Source of the DNA: Carposina sasakii | Taxonomy: Eukaryota; Arthropoda; Insecta; Lepidoptera; Carposinidae | Length of the DNA stretch: 64,000 bases | Assembly: GCA_014607495.2 (NCBI GenBank) | Contig: CP053165.1 | Coordinates: 2,412,906 to 2,476,905, forward strand | Direction of reading: 5' to 3' | In this document: piece after piece, positions 40,003-51,619 of the stretch | Numbering within the stretch: position 1 is the first letter of the stretch | Layout: every line of letters begins with the position of its first letter | Translations under genes and position numbers: made by a program | The notes under the pieces: model-generated | The model's input: only the letters and a program-made list of their open reading frames with translations | What the model was told of the DNA's origin: nothing | Database searches by the model: none

Positions 40003-40530
40003 TCATCATCATGTATGTTAATTACATATGTGACAAATTGCGTCACATTACCGAATCTGCTTTAGCTCATGTTTATTCTACTTTGTTATTCTATTTGTTC
40101 TAAGTTCATTGTATTAGCATAACTAAATTCGCTCGAGTGATTCTATATTATCCAACAGTTTGAATAGGTACTTACCAAGTAATCTCGATTGAATTGTTAT
40201 TCTGAGGTATAACTTTATCTATTAATTCTAGTTAAGAGAAGTGTTGGAATAATAAATTCTCCTTTACCGTGAAATACATAGGTACAACACTCGTTTGTGA
40301 AGTGCATCACTAGTACTGTTGTCAACTTGACTTGGTCTCTCTGTACATCTATAATAAACTACACGTTATAAAATTTATTTTCCTCTTTTACTCACAAATT
40401 CAACAGGTTATGGGCCCAGGACATCTGATTTCTTCCTAAATATACGCAAGAAAAGCTTACGTGATAAAAGACCGATAAAATTAAAGTAAATTTCCGATAT
40501 CTGTAGTTCCGTGATATTATAGATAAAAGG

Positions 40531-40720
40531 TAATTCCCAAAATGAGGTAGCCAGACTACAAGATGCCACAGATACGATTAGCATAGCGGGGCCAGATGTT
40601 AATCATCAGTGGCAAGTTGCTAGCTTATCGCTTGAGAGAATGCCTGAGTTCCTTAGTCGACTCTTACGATGTGCAGGAGATAATATGCAGCTGCTATATT
40701 CTAGTACTGCCCCGCATCAG
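40531..40720 (-). repeat. family X repeat
   Basis: AATGAGGTAGCCAGACTACA, GTTGCTAGCTTATCGCTTGA and AGTTCCTTAGTCGACTCTTA. Confidence 0.7.
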
Positions 40721-40871
40721 CATAGAGTTTATTTATTTTTTCTATACGTGTATAGTCACAGATAATGCCTTGTATAGGAAATGCAATTACTTATATCTTA
40801 TATCACATGTAAATAAACATACATTAACGAATATGTACTGACATTTGCATGTCAGTCCACTCGTCTTTTTT

Positions 40872-41013
40872 GCTACGAGTACGGCGTTTTTCGCTAGACG
40901 ACTTAGATAGTATGGCTCGTTTTTCCATTACAAGACACAATCACGACCCGGCCCTCCATACTAGATAACGAAATGTCGTGGTCGTGTTGTTGTCATGTCG
41001 TCTAGTGGCCCTA
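40872..41013. mobile_element. M5 MITE, diverged
   Basis: Left GCTAGACGACTTAG, right CGTGGTCGTGTTGTTGTCAT followed by GTCGTCTAGTGG. Central CATACTAGATAACGAAATG is shared with the better copy at 59961-60144. Confidence 0.65.
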
Positions 41014-41778
41014 TCTGTCTTTTTCTTACTTGTATTACTTTTTCGTTTACTATATTCAATTGTTTTTCTATTTGAATTGGGTACATTTGCAAAGGTCTCT
41101 TTGACTTATTAGAGTTTCCTAAGAAAAATAAAATGTTATTTTAAATACTGTTCGAATACCGTTCGAGCGTAGGGTAGAAAAGTTTAGATGAGATGATCAT
41201 CGTCCACTGCACTAGCTCGTGACTTCATCTGCGTAAACTTTACGGTTATTTTAATATTATAAGCAGACACTTTAATTTTATTTATTTGTGTGAAGGTACA
41301 TAGTATATGAAATTGTTGTATTTTTTGAAATAAAGAATCGATATGTTTAATCGGTATGTCTGAAGTAGGTTGTGGTAAAACAAATAATAATTAAGAAAAA
41401 ACACCCAGCTGCATAAAAATTTTCTAGAGCTCTTTAGCCAAAGCTTCTAGAGCTCTAGTGCCAAATAAATATACATACAAACATACACTCGAAAACATAA
41501 CCCTCCTTCGGGCGCAGTCGGGTTTTTACCGAGGTATCAAGTTTAAACGTAAATTAAAATTTAAAATACGAGTAAAAAAGCATTCTCTACAAATCGCTCG
41601 ATTTCCCTCGTAGATAAGTGCTGACTTGAGATAGATTAAAATTTCATTATCCAAAATGTAAGGAAAGACTCTTTGAATAATTAAAATGGCGCAGGTGAAC
41701 AGCTGAGAGGGGTTTCGTATAAAGCTAAAAGGCGTCTTGACGGAGTGTCGTGTTACGTAGATTGTTATAGATTGGATA

Positions 41779-42108
41779 TACAGGATGTGCTTTTCGTCAA
41801 CGTTTCCGAGTACTGTGCATTCTCCTCATCATCACGATCATTTTTCTCAATAAAAGCATACTTGGAAAGATTTTAGGGTTAAATTCACGTTTACGCTGTA
41901 TACTATAATTTTTCCTGATAATAATGAAAACATTTTCTATAAAAAAAAGCAACGCAAGCAACAAAGACCATACATTGAGCGCAACCAAGTCAATAAAAAT
42001 AAATTGCTAGTAAAATTTTAATTTACTTCCAGTAATTTTTTGGCATAAACTTACTTTGTATAGATTACGTATCCCATGTACACGGTGGCAAGGAAAAAAC
42101 ACCCTGTA
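41779..42108 (-). mobile_element. M1 MITE, diverged
   Basis: Left TACAGGATGTGCTTTTCGT, right GGAAAAAACACCCTGTA, TA flanks. The middle is decayed and about 40 bp shorter than other copies. Confidence 0.7.
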
Positions 42109-42409
42109 TACTTTCACAAATCAATAGTGGAAAAAATGTTTCTTTGTACAAGGTTTGCACTCAGGGGAACCCCCGTCAGAGACCAATATTCCAAGCTTCT
42201 TCATCAAATCCTGCACGATTTCATTTTGTTTGTCTTTGTGAATTAAATTTTATAAATGTGGCTTGTCATTAAAAAGGGATCGAACAAGATCGAAAATTAG
42301 TTGTGTTACTCCGCTTATTCTCATTTTACATTCCTTTCTCTCAGATAAAACAAGAAGTAGGTATTCATTTGTCTACATATAATCATTTTGTGTCACTGCT
42401 CAATTTAAT

Positions 42410-42650
42410 ATTATAAGTGGAAGCCCGCGACTTCGTCCGCGTGTGCTGCAGAAAAAACAAAATGTCAAAATTATTCGGGATAAAAATATTTTCCCGGGAT
42501 AAAAAGTAGCCTATATGTTAATCCAGGGTGTCAGCTAACTCCATATTAAATTTTATTAAAATCGCTCAAGCCGTTTTTACGTGAAAGAGTAACAAACATC
42601 CATCCATCCATCCATACTTACAAACTTTCGCGTTTATAATATTAAGTAGG
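42410..42650 (-). mobile_element. Helitron-type repeat, reverse
   Basis: CCCGCGACTTCGTCCGCGTG hairpin at the left, then GATAAAAAGTAGCCTATATG, AATCGCTCAAGCCGTTTTTA and an (ATCC)n run near 42600. The terminal CTAG has been lost (GTGGAAG). Confidence 0.65.
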
Positions 42651-43427
42651 GTTAGGGAGTATCCTCATACTTCACATTATGTTATTTATAATAGTTTTAA
42701 TATTTTAGTCACTTGTTAGGTCCCTCTGCTTTATTTCCATTTTTTTGGGCATCTAAGGACTCAAATGACCGATCACTGCACTATTGAACCTGACTTACTT
42801 AAAGGTAGGCCAACTCCGGATTTCTTTCTCTTGCTAGACTCGCAAAAAAGTCTTTTTTCAGAGATATCTATAGAACAATCTTAAATGTATTTGCGTAATT
42901 GATATTAATCGTGTTAGATCACAATAAGGCAAAAGCAAAGTAGATGAAAGCAATGCGACCGCGGAACGTGAAATGTCAAATACCTACAAATTTAACAAAC
43001 AATCAGCGTAAGAAGCAAGGCCGGTTCACAAATTATCACAATGACCAAGTTCGATACGGATCCGTTTCTTTAAAACTTCGAGAGATCCCAAGTAGAAGTG
43101 AACTGTCAAAGTTGCTTAAGATGCTCGAATTTGAAAACAATTTGACAACCTAATCCAATATTCTGGTACTGTAAGCCGCTTATACCCCAATCACAGATAC
43201 CCCTGTATCCTATAGAAGTGGCAAATTGGGTAAATTAGATCTAAGGAAACCTGATTTGGACATCAAAACCGTTCTGAATACATCGATTTAGATTTAAAAC
43301 GCGAATGCCAACTGCGAATTGAATGGGACTTGCAAATAAATTCATTTTGTTTTTAGATTTGGTTTCGAGGATTTTTGGATTTGTAATGCCTTTGCTTAGC
43401 ATCAAAAATGTATTATGTGCAACTGAT

Positions 43428-43612
43428 GTATTCCCAAGATTGGGTAGGCAATTGGAGCCAATAGGGTAAAGGAACTAAAGGATTGTAAAGGAAATCCCAC
43501 AGCCTCGTTTAGCATAGCGTAGACTTATCAGTGATAAATTGCTAGCTTCGACATATTACACAGAAAGAGATGCAGCTGATGTATTTTCTAGTAAAGCTCC
43601 GCAGCAGTATAA
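43428..43612 (-). repeat. family X repeat, diverged
   Basis: CCTCGTTTAGCATAGCG, AAAGAGATGCAGCTGATGTA and a broken left end. Confidence 0.6.
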
Positions 43613-43627
43613 ATAGCTTTTTAAACG

Positions 43628-43730
43628 AAGCATAGAATGTCTCAAATTTTGTAAATAGGTTCTCTATTAGTGGGCTCCTTTTTATAGCATGGCGTTTAAC
43701 ATTTTTAACCCTTTGTTTACACCCTGTATA
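43628..43730. mobile_element. M2 right-arm fragment
   Basis: TCTCAAATTTTGTAAATAGG, TCTCTATTAGTGGGC and TTTACACCCTGTA. Confidence 0.6.
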
Positions 43731-43780
43731 GATACTTATATTTACATACCTTTACAATTCTTAATTTTTCCGGTCATATG

Positions 43781-44117
43781 ATGATCTCCGAGCGTATTTC
43801 GGCCAAGGCGACCAATCTCTACGGAGATTAGTCAGGTACTCAGGAGATATTATAGTGCACAAGTGTGTGCGCGAACACAGATGCACTCTATTCCGTCACT
43901 CTCATAGTACGATGAGACAGAAAGCCGACGCGACCGGAGAGAGATCAGGCGCAGGACCAACGGTTTTACGTGCTTTCCGAGGCACGAGCTAAGTGACAAT
44001 TATACAACATTAAAATCTGTACATTAAATAAATTCATTGGTACAGGCCCGTGACTGGCATCGAACTTACGCCTCCCGCTTGGAAGGTGCATGTCTTAACC
44101 ACTGGGCTATCAACGCT
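43781..44117 (-). mobile_element. S1 tRNA-derived SINE
   Basis: Complete reverse copy, ATGATCTCCGAGCGTATTTC to the head CTTAACCACTGGGCTATCAA. The B-box region is altered (GGCATCGAACTTACGC). Confidence 0.8.
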
Positions 44118-44140
44118 TACGCTTCCGGTCATATAATTAA

Positions 44141-44635
44141 CTAGCTGTTGCCCGCGACTTCGTCCGCGTCAACAAACAGAATAAAATATTTTAAAGTACT
44201 TCTGCGTAAATTATATTTTTTGAAAGTACTTATTATGCTGAGCAACTTTTCCTAAGACGGTATTTTCATATCTCTCAAAGTTTAGCTGGGCTGCTAAGGG
44301 TTCTGCATCAGGCAGTCTAGACCTTCAATTTTTTTTTTCATATCATTTCTACGTCATTTTATTCTTTCATACATATTTTTTGGATAACTTGAACCGTTTA
44401 CGCAACGCACGCAACGGAAGTCTCCAAAGTTGAATAATTTTCCCTGTTTTTTCCACATTTTCCTCTTATTCTTCGTCCCTATTGGTCGCACTGTGATGAT
44501 ATATAGCCTAAAGCCTTCCTCGATAAATGGACTATCCAACACAAAAAGAATTTTTTAATTCGACCCAGTAGTTCCGGAGATTAGCGCGTTCAATCAAACA
44601 AACAAACAAACAAACTCTTCAGCTTTATAATATTA
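44141..44635 (-). mobile_element. Helitron array unit A
   Basis: 3' end on the plus strand is A|CTAGCTGTTGCCCGCGACTT. The unit ends near an (AAAC)n run and CAGCTTTATAATATTA. A 62-codon frame at 44354-44542 starts MLDSPFIEEGFRLYIITVRP. The helicase sequence present in unit B is deleted here. Confidence 0.8.
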
Positions 44636-45006
44636 CTAGCTGTTGCCCGCGACTTCGTCCGCGTCAACAAACAGAATAAAATATTTTAAAGTACTTCTGC
44701 GTAAATTATATTTTTTGTTTTATTTTCTTGTGGCAGAAGAACATACTGATTTTCTCCGCAACCCGATCTTGACAACGCGACATATAATTGGCCGTGTGAA
44801 AAGCAGTCTTGACGTAAGTCAATTCCAACGTGTTTAAACGTTTGCCCCTGTGATTTATTAATTGTTACAGCAAAAGATAACTTAACAGGGAATTGAATTC
44901 TTTTAAAATGTTGAATAACTTTTCCTAAGACGGTATTTTCATATCTCTCAAAATTTAGTTAAGGGTTCTGCATCAGGTTATCTAGACCTTCAATTTTATT
45001 ACGTTA
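44636..45006 (-). mobile_element. Helitron array unit B, with helicase remnant
   Basis: Begins CTAGCTGTTGCCCGCGACTT directly after unit A, so its 3' CTAG abuts unit A's 5' side. It shares the 3'-most 90 bp and the CCTAAGACGGTATTTTCATA block with A and C, but in between it keeps about 200 bp coding for the end of a Pif1-like helicase. Confidence 0.8.
44719..44907 (-). pseudogene. Helitron Pif1-like helicase C-terminus
   Basis: Uninterrupted 63 codons with the late superfamily 1 helicase motifs: [14 protein letters not shown] (TxxxSQGxT-type motif) and [12 protein letters not shown] (motif VI, VALSR), then [12 protein letters not shown]. In Helitrons this is the end of the RepHel protein that drives rolling-circle transposition. 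The Rep domain and helicase motifs I-IV are absent, so this fragment is not functional alone. Confidence 0.85.
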
Positions 45007-45508
45007 TAGCTGTTGCCCGCGACTTCGTCCGCGTCAACAAACAGAATAAAATATTTTAAAGTACTTCTGCGTAAATTATATTTTTTGAAAGTGTTTATCA
45101 TGCTGAGCAACTTTTCCTAAGACGGTATTTTCATATCTCTCAAAGTTTAGCTGGGCTGCTAAGGGTTCTGCATCAGGCAGTCTAGACCTTCAATTTTTTT
45201 CTTTCATATCATTTCTACGTCATTTTATTCTTTCATACATATTTTTTGGATAACTTGAACCGTTTACGCAGCGCACGCAACGGAAGTCTCCAAAGTTAAA
45301 TAATTTTCCCCGTTTTTTCCACATTTTCCTCTTATTCTTCGTCCCTATTGGTCGCACTGTGATGATATATAGCCTAAAGCCTTCCTCGGTAAATGGACTA
45401 TCCAACACAAAAATATTTTTTTAATTCGACCCAGTAGTTCCGGAGATTAGCGCGTTCAATCAAACAAACAAACAAACTCTTCAGCTTTATAATATTATTA
45501 AGTATAGA
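45007..45508 (-). mobile_element. Helitron array unit C
   Basis: Very similar to unit A throughout and keeps the likely 5' end TCTATACTTAATAATATTAT (minus strand, from 45508). The 3' end reads CTAT, not CTAG. A 62-codon frame at 45220-45408 differs from the one in unit A at two residues. Confidence 0.8.
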
Positions 45509-45519
45509 TAGTATAGATT

Positions 45520-46360
45520 TCAAATTAAGGGTAGAGATTTCTTCTCTGTCCCCTCAATAGTGTGAAAGCAGCTTTGAACACCGCTATGCCTCTAAATAGG
45601 AGAATTTAATTAATATCTAGTCTACGAAACAATAACCAATTAGGGTAACGTCTTATTAATATATCAATTTAACCGAGGTAGGCAATTATTTTACCCACAC
45701 ACGGGATTAAATTGCCATTAATCATGGTAGTTTACGGTGTTTAATTATATAATTCATTAGGCGAGTCAAAACAGCTTAATAGATACCTAATATTGTCATT
45801 TATTTATGCCACTTAATTATTTAGTCGACTCTTACGACATAGGAAATGTATACAAGTTTTTAGGTATAATACAAATTATCGTGCTGAAGGACACCTAAGA
45901 AAGAACCCCTAAGATATACCAAGGTTCTCATTTGATAGACAAATAATAATAATAAATATTCACACACTACACAACACATTAACCTAGTCCCACATTAAGA
46001 TCCCTAAGGTCTTGTGTCAATTTTCAATTTCAAAAAGTCTTTATTAAATAATAAAAGGTACATAGGTTTTAGTACTAAGCTACATTTATGTATAGAATTC
46101 CTAGCAGTACAAATTCATGTAAGATAGAAGCGTTCGTCAGGTCTCTTTAATGGAATACCTCTATAAACTTACAAATTGATTTGTTATTGATGATAGTACC
46201 AATATTTATATGACATCGTGTAGACATAACTTATTTTTTAGGAAAAATTACATGTATACTTTAGCAGGAGCATTACATTTTATTACTTAAGTTTTGCTGT
46301 TATAGATTATATTTCTATTGCTGTTATAGAAATATGTAGTCAGATTTAGCAATATAGTAA
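45520..46360. other. AT-rich intergenic, repeat scraps only
   Basis: Holds a small X scrap (TAGTCGACTCTTACGACAT near 45822) and a piece of a SINE or LINE tail near 45944-46090. No gene seen. Confidence 0.4.
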
Positions 46361-46369
46361 AAAGCGTTG

Positions 46370-46677
46370 GTTATATATAAGTACTTAAATAAATGTCCAA
46401 ACACTCAAGTCTTGGTACACTCAAGTCTTGTAAGGAGCGAGAAGCCAGGGAGCAACCAAGCAATATGCAGACGAGCGCGCACGGCCCGCGCGCAGCACTT
46501 GGTCTTGTGTCGTGGGTACTAAGCAACGGTAAATAAATACATAGATAAGTATAGAAACATCTATGACTCGGAATCAAACATCAATATTCATCATATCAAT
46601 GTTTGCACCTACCGGGATTCGAACCCAGGACCTATGGCGTCGCAGGCAGGGTCACTACCTACTAAACCAAGCAGCTA
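46370..46677 (-). mobile_element. second tRNA-derived SINE family
   Basis: Minus-strand head: GCTTGGTTTAGTAGGTAGTG (A-box region) and GGTCCTGGGTTCGAATCCCG (B-box). The body crosses an altered GTACCCACGACACAAG. A GC-rich block (GCGCGCACGGCCCGCGCGC near 46477) interrupts the expected body. The head differs from S1. Confidence 0.7.
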
Positions 46678-47324
46678 TAAACTAAATAAATAACTGTTGT
46701 GCTATTTTAATTTTTTAAATTTTTACTCTAAGGATGTATGACTGTATAAAATCCCCATAGTCAAACTATAAAAATAGTTTTGTAAAGCCAAAACTAACCT
46801 TTTAATGTACCTATTAATTATTATTATAATAAATTAAAAAAATCTATATTCTTAATAACCTACATAGCATTTGTATATGTGTCCATTTTCATTTCCTTTC
46901 TTATCGGATGCCTATGTCATCATAAAATACGGACAATGTCAATAAATACAATAACAACTTGCAGCCTGTGCGTTAATCCGTTGGTTATTCAAGACAAGCA
47001 TATTAAATGTACGTAATTTCGGCAATATTGCTGGAAAAAATATTGCCCGTTTGACCCTGTAAAAGCAGTCCTAGTAAACCGGCAAAAAATACATTCTATA
47101 ATAAAAAGTAATATTACATTTGCGCGCCTTTATTCCTCATATAACCCGGAGTAATATGAGTTTATTAAATGAATGTCTGTATATTATCACCAAGGGACAT
47201 AGACAGCAATAGATAACGTTAAGTTTAACTAAGCTAAGAGACGCTTCTACGCCCCCATCGATGACGACTAAATATTTAATTTAGGTACATTAATCTACAC
47301 AAAATTTGGGAACTTATTAAGAAC

Positions 47325-47458
47325 CCTATATGTGTTACATAGAAGGCAGGCGTGCACATCAACATGCGATTTCGAATTTAAAATTTTGGGGAAAATTCTC
47401 TCCCTGGGTCTTTTTTATAGCATTTCGCTTAACATACCCCTTCTGTTACACCTTGTAC
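47325..47458. mobile_element. M2 fragment
   Basis: ATGCGATTTCGAATTTAAA and AGCATTTCGCTTAACATACC, ending CTGTTACACCTTGTA. Confidence 0.6.
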
Positions 47459-47730
47459 TTATGTAAATATTTGTATATACCTATAATTGCGTCATCTAAT
47501 TGTACATGTGTCTGCGAGTATAATGCACAGTTGCCAGCAGCTATGACAGTCGTAAACCCACTGAAATATATTTCTATCTTTGGCTATACAAATCGGGATT
47601 AACGTTGGCCCTTCAAAAATCTCGAAATGATGCTTTTTATAATTACTATGTTTGAATGAATTATTCGATACATATTTCATAGAATCTGAATAGCTTAGAA
47701 GCGGTAGAGAATTCAATCCAAAAACCCCCA

Positions 47731-47983
47731 TTCCACCATGAACGTATAAAGAATAACAGACAGAGTGTTGTGACTACATAGAGTGAAGCATTCATAGTAA
47801 GCTCGGCAACGATATTCCATGGAGCAGGGATGTGTATTGACGCGTTATGCATGCACACATACAAACCATAGTAAGCTCGCTACTGAAAAATACGCACACA
47901 AGCCTAACGCGCCGCCATTTCGGTGCTTCAATCTGTGTTTTGACAGCATTACGTCCGTTGTTTTTTATACGTTCATGCATTCC
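47731..47983. mobile_element. TIR element with CATGAACGTATAAA ends
   Basis: Left CCATGAACGTATAAAGAATA and the complement of the right TTTTTTATACGTTCATG pair over about 45 bp with some gaps (also GTGAAGCAT / GATTGAAGCACC). About 250 bp, family not recognised. Confidence 0.6.
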
Positions 47984-47999
47984 ACTAATAAGTTTTTTT

Positions 48000-48695
48000 T
48001 AAATAGAAAGCTGATATCTAAACAAACATGATTAAAACAACAGACAAACTGTGAATAGCCTAGTTTAAAGCTTTTTATTAGGTAGGTCCTAAGAGAATTT
48101 GGGGTCAGGTCTAAAGCGAGCGCTCGGCGTCATATAAGCTGGCGAAGTATGTACATAATTTCATACATTTCTATAGGACGGAAATAAAACGATTGAAAAT
48201 TGTTTTTGTTTGTAACTTGCTATTTTAACAATTGATTTGTAAAAAAAAGTTACTTACTCAGTTATTGGTCTTTGGAATAAGCCTGTCGTCAGGTCGGAGA
48301 CCACTTGCCCAATGACATTTAATGCTTACGCTAGACCGCTGTGTCTACAAAATTAAATGGAAAATCATGTTCATCTAAATGGACCAATGTTACCTGTAAA
48401 AAGTCGTAAGACTTTTTTATCAAGGTGACACTTGTGACCTCCATTCCGTCCATTTGAGACTTGTAACTTTAAGTGGTACACTTTAACATCGCATAAAAAT
48501 TGTATTAAAAACTTATTTATCTTCGTTTTGGGGCTTTCGGCCCATCAAATGTACCGTCTGCTTATGTCAAAATAAGCAAGACGTGGTTAGGGATGTGTTC
48601 TAACTCTCTATTTTAAAAAGAATTATTACATTTCTAAAGTCTTGCTTGTTTTGAAAAAGCAGTCATGTGTGCCGAAGTCAATTTTAGCAAATAAC
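48000..48695. other. intergenic, nothing supported
   Basis: No repeat end, RNA gene or coding exon recognised. Confidence 0.4.
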
Positions 48696-48699
48696 AATA

Positions 48700-49031
48700 T
48701 CCGCAATATTTGCTCTCCGCCCCAATTGTATCGGGCGATCCTGTGACTAATTAAGTGTGCTAATTGGTTTTTATGTGATACATTGCTGGTTTTTTGGATC
48801 ACTTGTATCTCTCCAGTGACAATGACTCCAAAAATGTTTTTAAGTCATTGTCTAAGGCTAACATAAACGAACTACACTGTCACAGGATCGCCCAATACAA
48901 TTTTATTGGCGCGGAAAACAAACATTGCGTGTAATCAATTTAAAAATGCCTTTCCTGCGAATAATAACACTGTCGTAAAACTCAAATCAATTGTACTTGT
49001 CAGTATTTGCCTGGCTGTCACACACACCCTG
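48700..49031 (+). mobile_element. M3 element, rearranged
   Basis: The block ATTGTATCGGGCGATCCTGT first appears in reverse at about 48726, then its forward partner CACAGGATCGCCCAATACAA at about 48879, followed by the normal M3 right end GTATTTGCCTGGCTGTCAC...ACACCCTGTA. Two M3 right halves are joined head to head. Confidence 0.6.
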
Positions 49032-49149
49032 TATAAAAATGAAATTTCTACCGGGATTTTTTTTGCCGGGAATGGAGTAAGCGAGATCAATAAATATTAT
49101 AAAACTATGTTTTACCGCTGTCGGTCAGTCCTCATATACCTATACAAAG

Positions 49150-49240
49150 TGTTTGTGACAGCCAGGCAAATATTGATATGGTGACTTCAGACCATGATTC
49201 TGAGTCGAAAATCACTGAAAATTCTCGCAGGAACTCGAAT
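49150..49240 (+). mobile_element. M3 left-end fragment
   Basis: TTTGTGACAGCCAGGCAAAT, then CAGACCATGATTCTGAG and CTCGCAGGAA. Confidence 0.6.
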
Positions 49241-49297
49241 GACTCGATTGTGGTGAAGGATAAACTTTTACTTATATACCTACAGATTTGTACGCGA

Positions 49298-49345
49298 ATT
49301 TGTATCTCGGTGCGCGAGTCCGACTCGCACATGGCCGGTTTTTTT
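49298..49345 (+). repeat. GTGCGCGAGTCCGACTCGCAC repeat end
   Basis: Second copy of the hairpin block at 7913-7968, again followed by a T run. Confidence 0.55.
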
Positions 49346-49619
49346 TTTAGCTTTACTACATGTTTTGTAATTATATTTTTTAAAGGTTGTTGATGAAATA
49401 AAATGTTTGCCTTGTGAATTAATAAATGTCATGAAAAACTCTATTATACTATGTTTTGATTAGATAAATATAATCATTTCACGTTATTGCACAGGATATA
49501 TATGGTAATACTACTTACTCATTGTGTTTTCTCAAATAACCTCAAGAAAAAATCTGACTATTTAAAAATTTTGGCCCTGCGTCAAATATGACAAGTCGTT
49601 TAGGCTCTAGACTTGGTTT

Positions 49620-49863
49620 TCAGCCTATTGCAGTCCACTGCTGGACGTAGACATCCCTCAGGGCACGCCATAGGGAGTTTTATGCCCATGGTCACCACGC
49701 TGGGCAGGCGGGTTGGTAGCGAGCGGCATTCTGATTTTCGGGCTATATTGTCAGCACGGGAGGCGCTGCTGCCCACCAGCCGGAAAGTCTTAATCACCTC
49801 GTACGATACCCACGGGTAGGCATGTGGTGGTACAAACTCTTCTCTGCAGGCACCACGCGGCTC
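49620..49863 (-). mobile_element. RTE 3' tail
   Basis: CAGCCTATTGCAGTCCACTG, CCACGCTGGGCAGGCGGGTT, TCAGCACGGGAGGCGCTGCT and AGGCACCACGCGGC. Confidence 0.75.
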
Positions 49864-50107
49864 TATACTAGAGATAAACTAGATTGGATTGGAATGAATT
49901 TTTTTGTGGAACTTAATCCTCGTATAGTTACCAATCTAATGTATTAAATTTTCATGTCACAGTGTTTGTCACCAAACTCCTCCGCAATGGCTTGACCGAT
50001 TTTTATACAATTTTAATGTATATTCGGTAGGTCAGAGAATAAGCCATAAACTATTATTATGCCCCTTTAGCGCAATAAGCGACATCCACGCGAGCTGAGC
50101 CGTCGCC

Positions 50108-50425
50108 ATCATCTTATCTTTATAATACAAATCTTCTGTTCGTATGTTTGTAATGGATTTCCTTCTAAACTGCTGGACCGATTTGAATTTCTCGAACCCA
50201 CTTGAACACGAAGTGAAGAAGAATGAGAAGGAGTTCAATTAAAAACATACGAACTGAAGATTTATATTCTTTTTTATGTTAGAACCTTTTACATAGGATC
50301 CGGCAGACTGCGCTGCAGTCGCTGTGTTGAAATTTTTAATTTTATAATGTTCCAGATTGTTACAGCTTATTTCAGAAAATTTTACATAAGGCGTGGGATA
50401 GGACAACGTCTACCGGGTCCGCTAG
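50108..50425 (+). mobile_element. Helitron-like element, second family
   Basis: Starts near A|TCTTTATAATACAAATC and ends CGTCTACCGGGTCCGCTAG|T. The GGAC/GTCC pair near the end could form the 3' hairpin. Not closely similar to the array units. Confidence 0.5.
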
Positions 50426-50821
50426 TATTTACATAAAAGCCATCAATTAATAGTCGTTTCGGACACTAATGCAAAGCTAAAGCTTCCATCATCCTATGAA
50501 TCATAGCAGCTAAAGCGCTTTACTTGTTATATTATAAACCGTTCTCGCAATGAGATTGCCTTGAAGCCGCTGCAGCGCTAGTTGGCTCTAATTTAGCAAC
50601 TTTAAAGGTAAACCGTTGCTAGTTGTTGGCCGCGTATTATGCGGTTAGTGGTTTATTGCCCAGCGAAACAGTTCGCAACAAACTTAGTTGATTTACATAG
50701 GTGCATAAACTTATGGTGAAATCCTTTTCTGGTTCAGCCAAAGCTTGACTGGCCAATTTTCATCGAGTTTTTCTGCATCTTAATTGCATGGTAAAAACAT
50801 ATAAGTACTTGTATATATAGG

Positions 50822-51000
50822 TATAGTATACCAAAAAAAATAATTTTAATTATTTCTCGTGAAAAAATCTTGCTACGTGCCGTGCATTTATGCAGAAAAA
50901 CGCAGTCTATTTACTCAACTTTGGAGTTCTGTAGAGAAAAATTCGTGATGATGAGGAGATACAACGTTGACGACCAAAAATCTTCGACCAGTTCTGTAGA
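50822..51000 (+). mobile_element. M1 MITE, truncated
   Basis: ATTTCTCGTGAAAAAATCTT, AAACGCAGTCTATTTACTCA and ACGTTGACGACCAAAAATC. Both termini are lost. Confidence 0.65.
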
Positions 51001-51027
51001 TACAATTTTGATGTAACTATTGCTTAC

Positions 51028-51250
51028 ATACACAAATACATATAATCATGCCTTCATCCCTTACGGGATAGGCACCAAGGGCCAATAGAACCACATGGTG
51101 CTACTTCTGACCAATTTTGCGGGGTTGAGATGTAAGGTACAAGTTTGGTTAGTAGTGACAGGTGGTCAGCCCATCGCCTACAAAATAACAAGACCGTCTT
51201 GTCCCTCTACTGACTTGTACAGTATGCCCGGGAAGAAAAGCAGCTGTAGT
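51028..51250 (-). mobile_element. R5 retroposon copy
   Basis: Starts ACATACACAAATACATATAA and reaches CAGGTGGTCAGCCCATCG and AACAAGACCGTCTTGTCCC. The longest R5 copy in the window. Confidence 0.65.
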
Positions 51251-51393
51251 GTTATAAGTTTTTTTTTTACTCCCAGAGCAGCATAGAAGATTGCTTAATA
51301 TTGTTATTTTTTTAATCATAAAACTGGTCCGTCTGTCCAGACGTATACCTATGTCTTAACAAAAGCACCTGCACTCAATGTGTATTCAAGGGT

Positions 51394-51619
51394 CATCATC
51401 ATCATTCATCATTTACAGCCCTGAGAAGTCCACTGTTGGACATAGGCCTCCCCCAACAACCTCCACTCCGACCGATCGGAAGCAGCCTGCATCCAACCGA
51501 CGCCCGCGACCTTGGCCAGGTCATCCGTCCACATCGCGGGTGGCCTTCCCACGCTGCGCTTGCCGATACGTGGTATCCACTCTAGAACTTTCCGACGATG
51601 GCCATCAGTTCTTTGAGCG
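51394..51619 (-). pseudogene. RTE pol C-terminal micro-insertion with 10-bp TSD
   Basis: 226 bp with its (ATC)n tail to the left. On the minus strand it reads part of the region homologous to [13 protein letters not shown] and the EAYVQQWT tail. Perfect duplications ATTCAAGGGT at 51384-51393 and 51620-51629. Confidence 0.85.

Noticed and set aside
42944..43153. 69-codon plus-strand frame
   Set aside because: Basic, low-information sequence with no family match that I can recognise.
44600..44625. CRISPR-like short repeats (AAAC tandem)
   Set aside because: Simple tetranucleotide repeat within a Helitron in a eukaryotic genome; no spacers.
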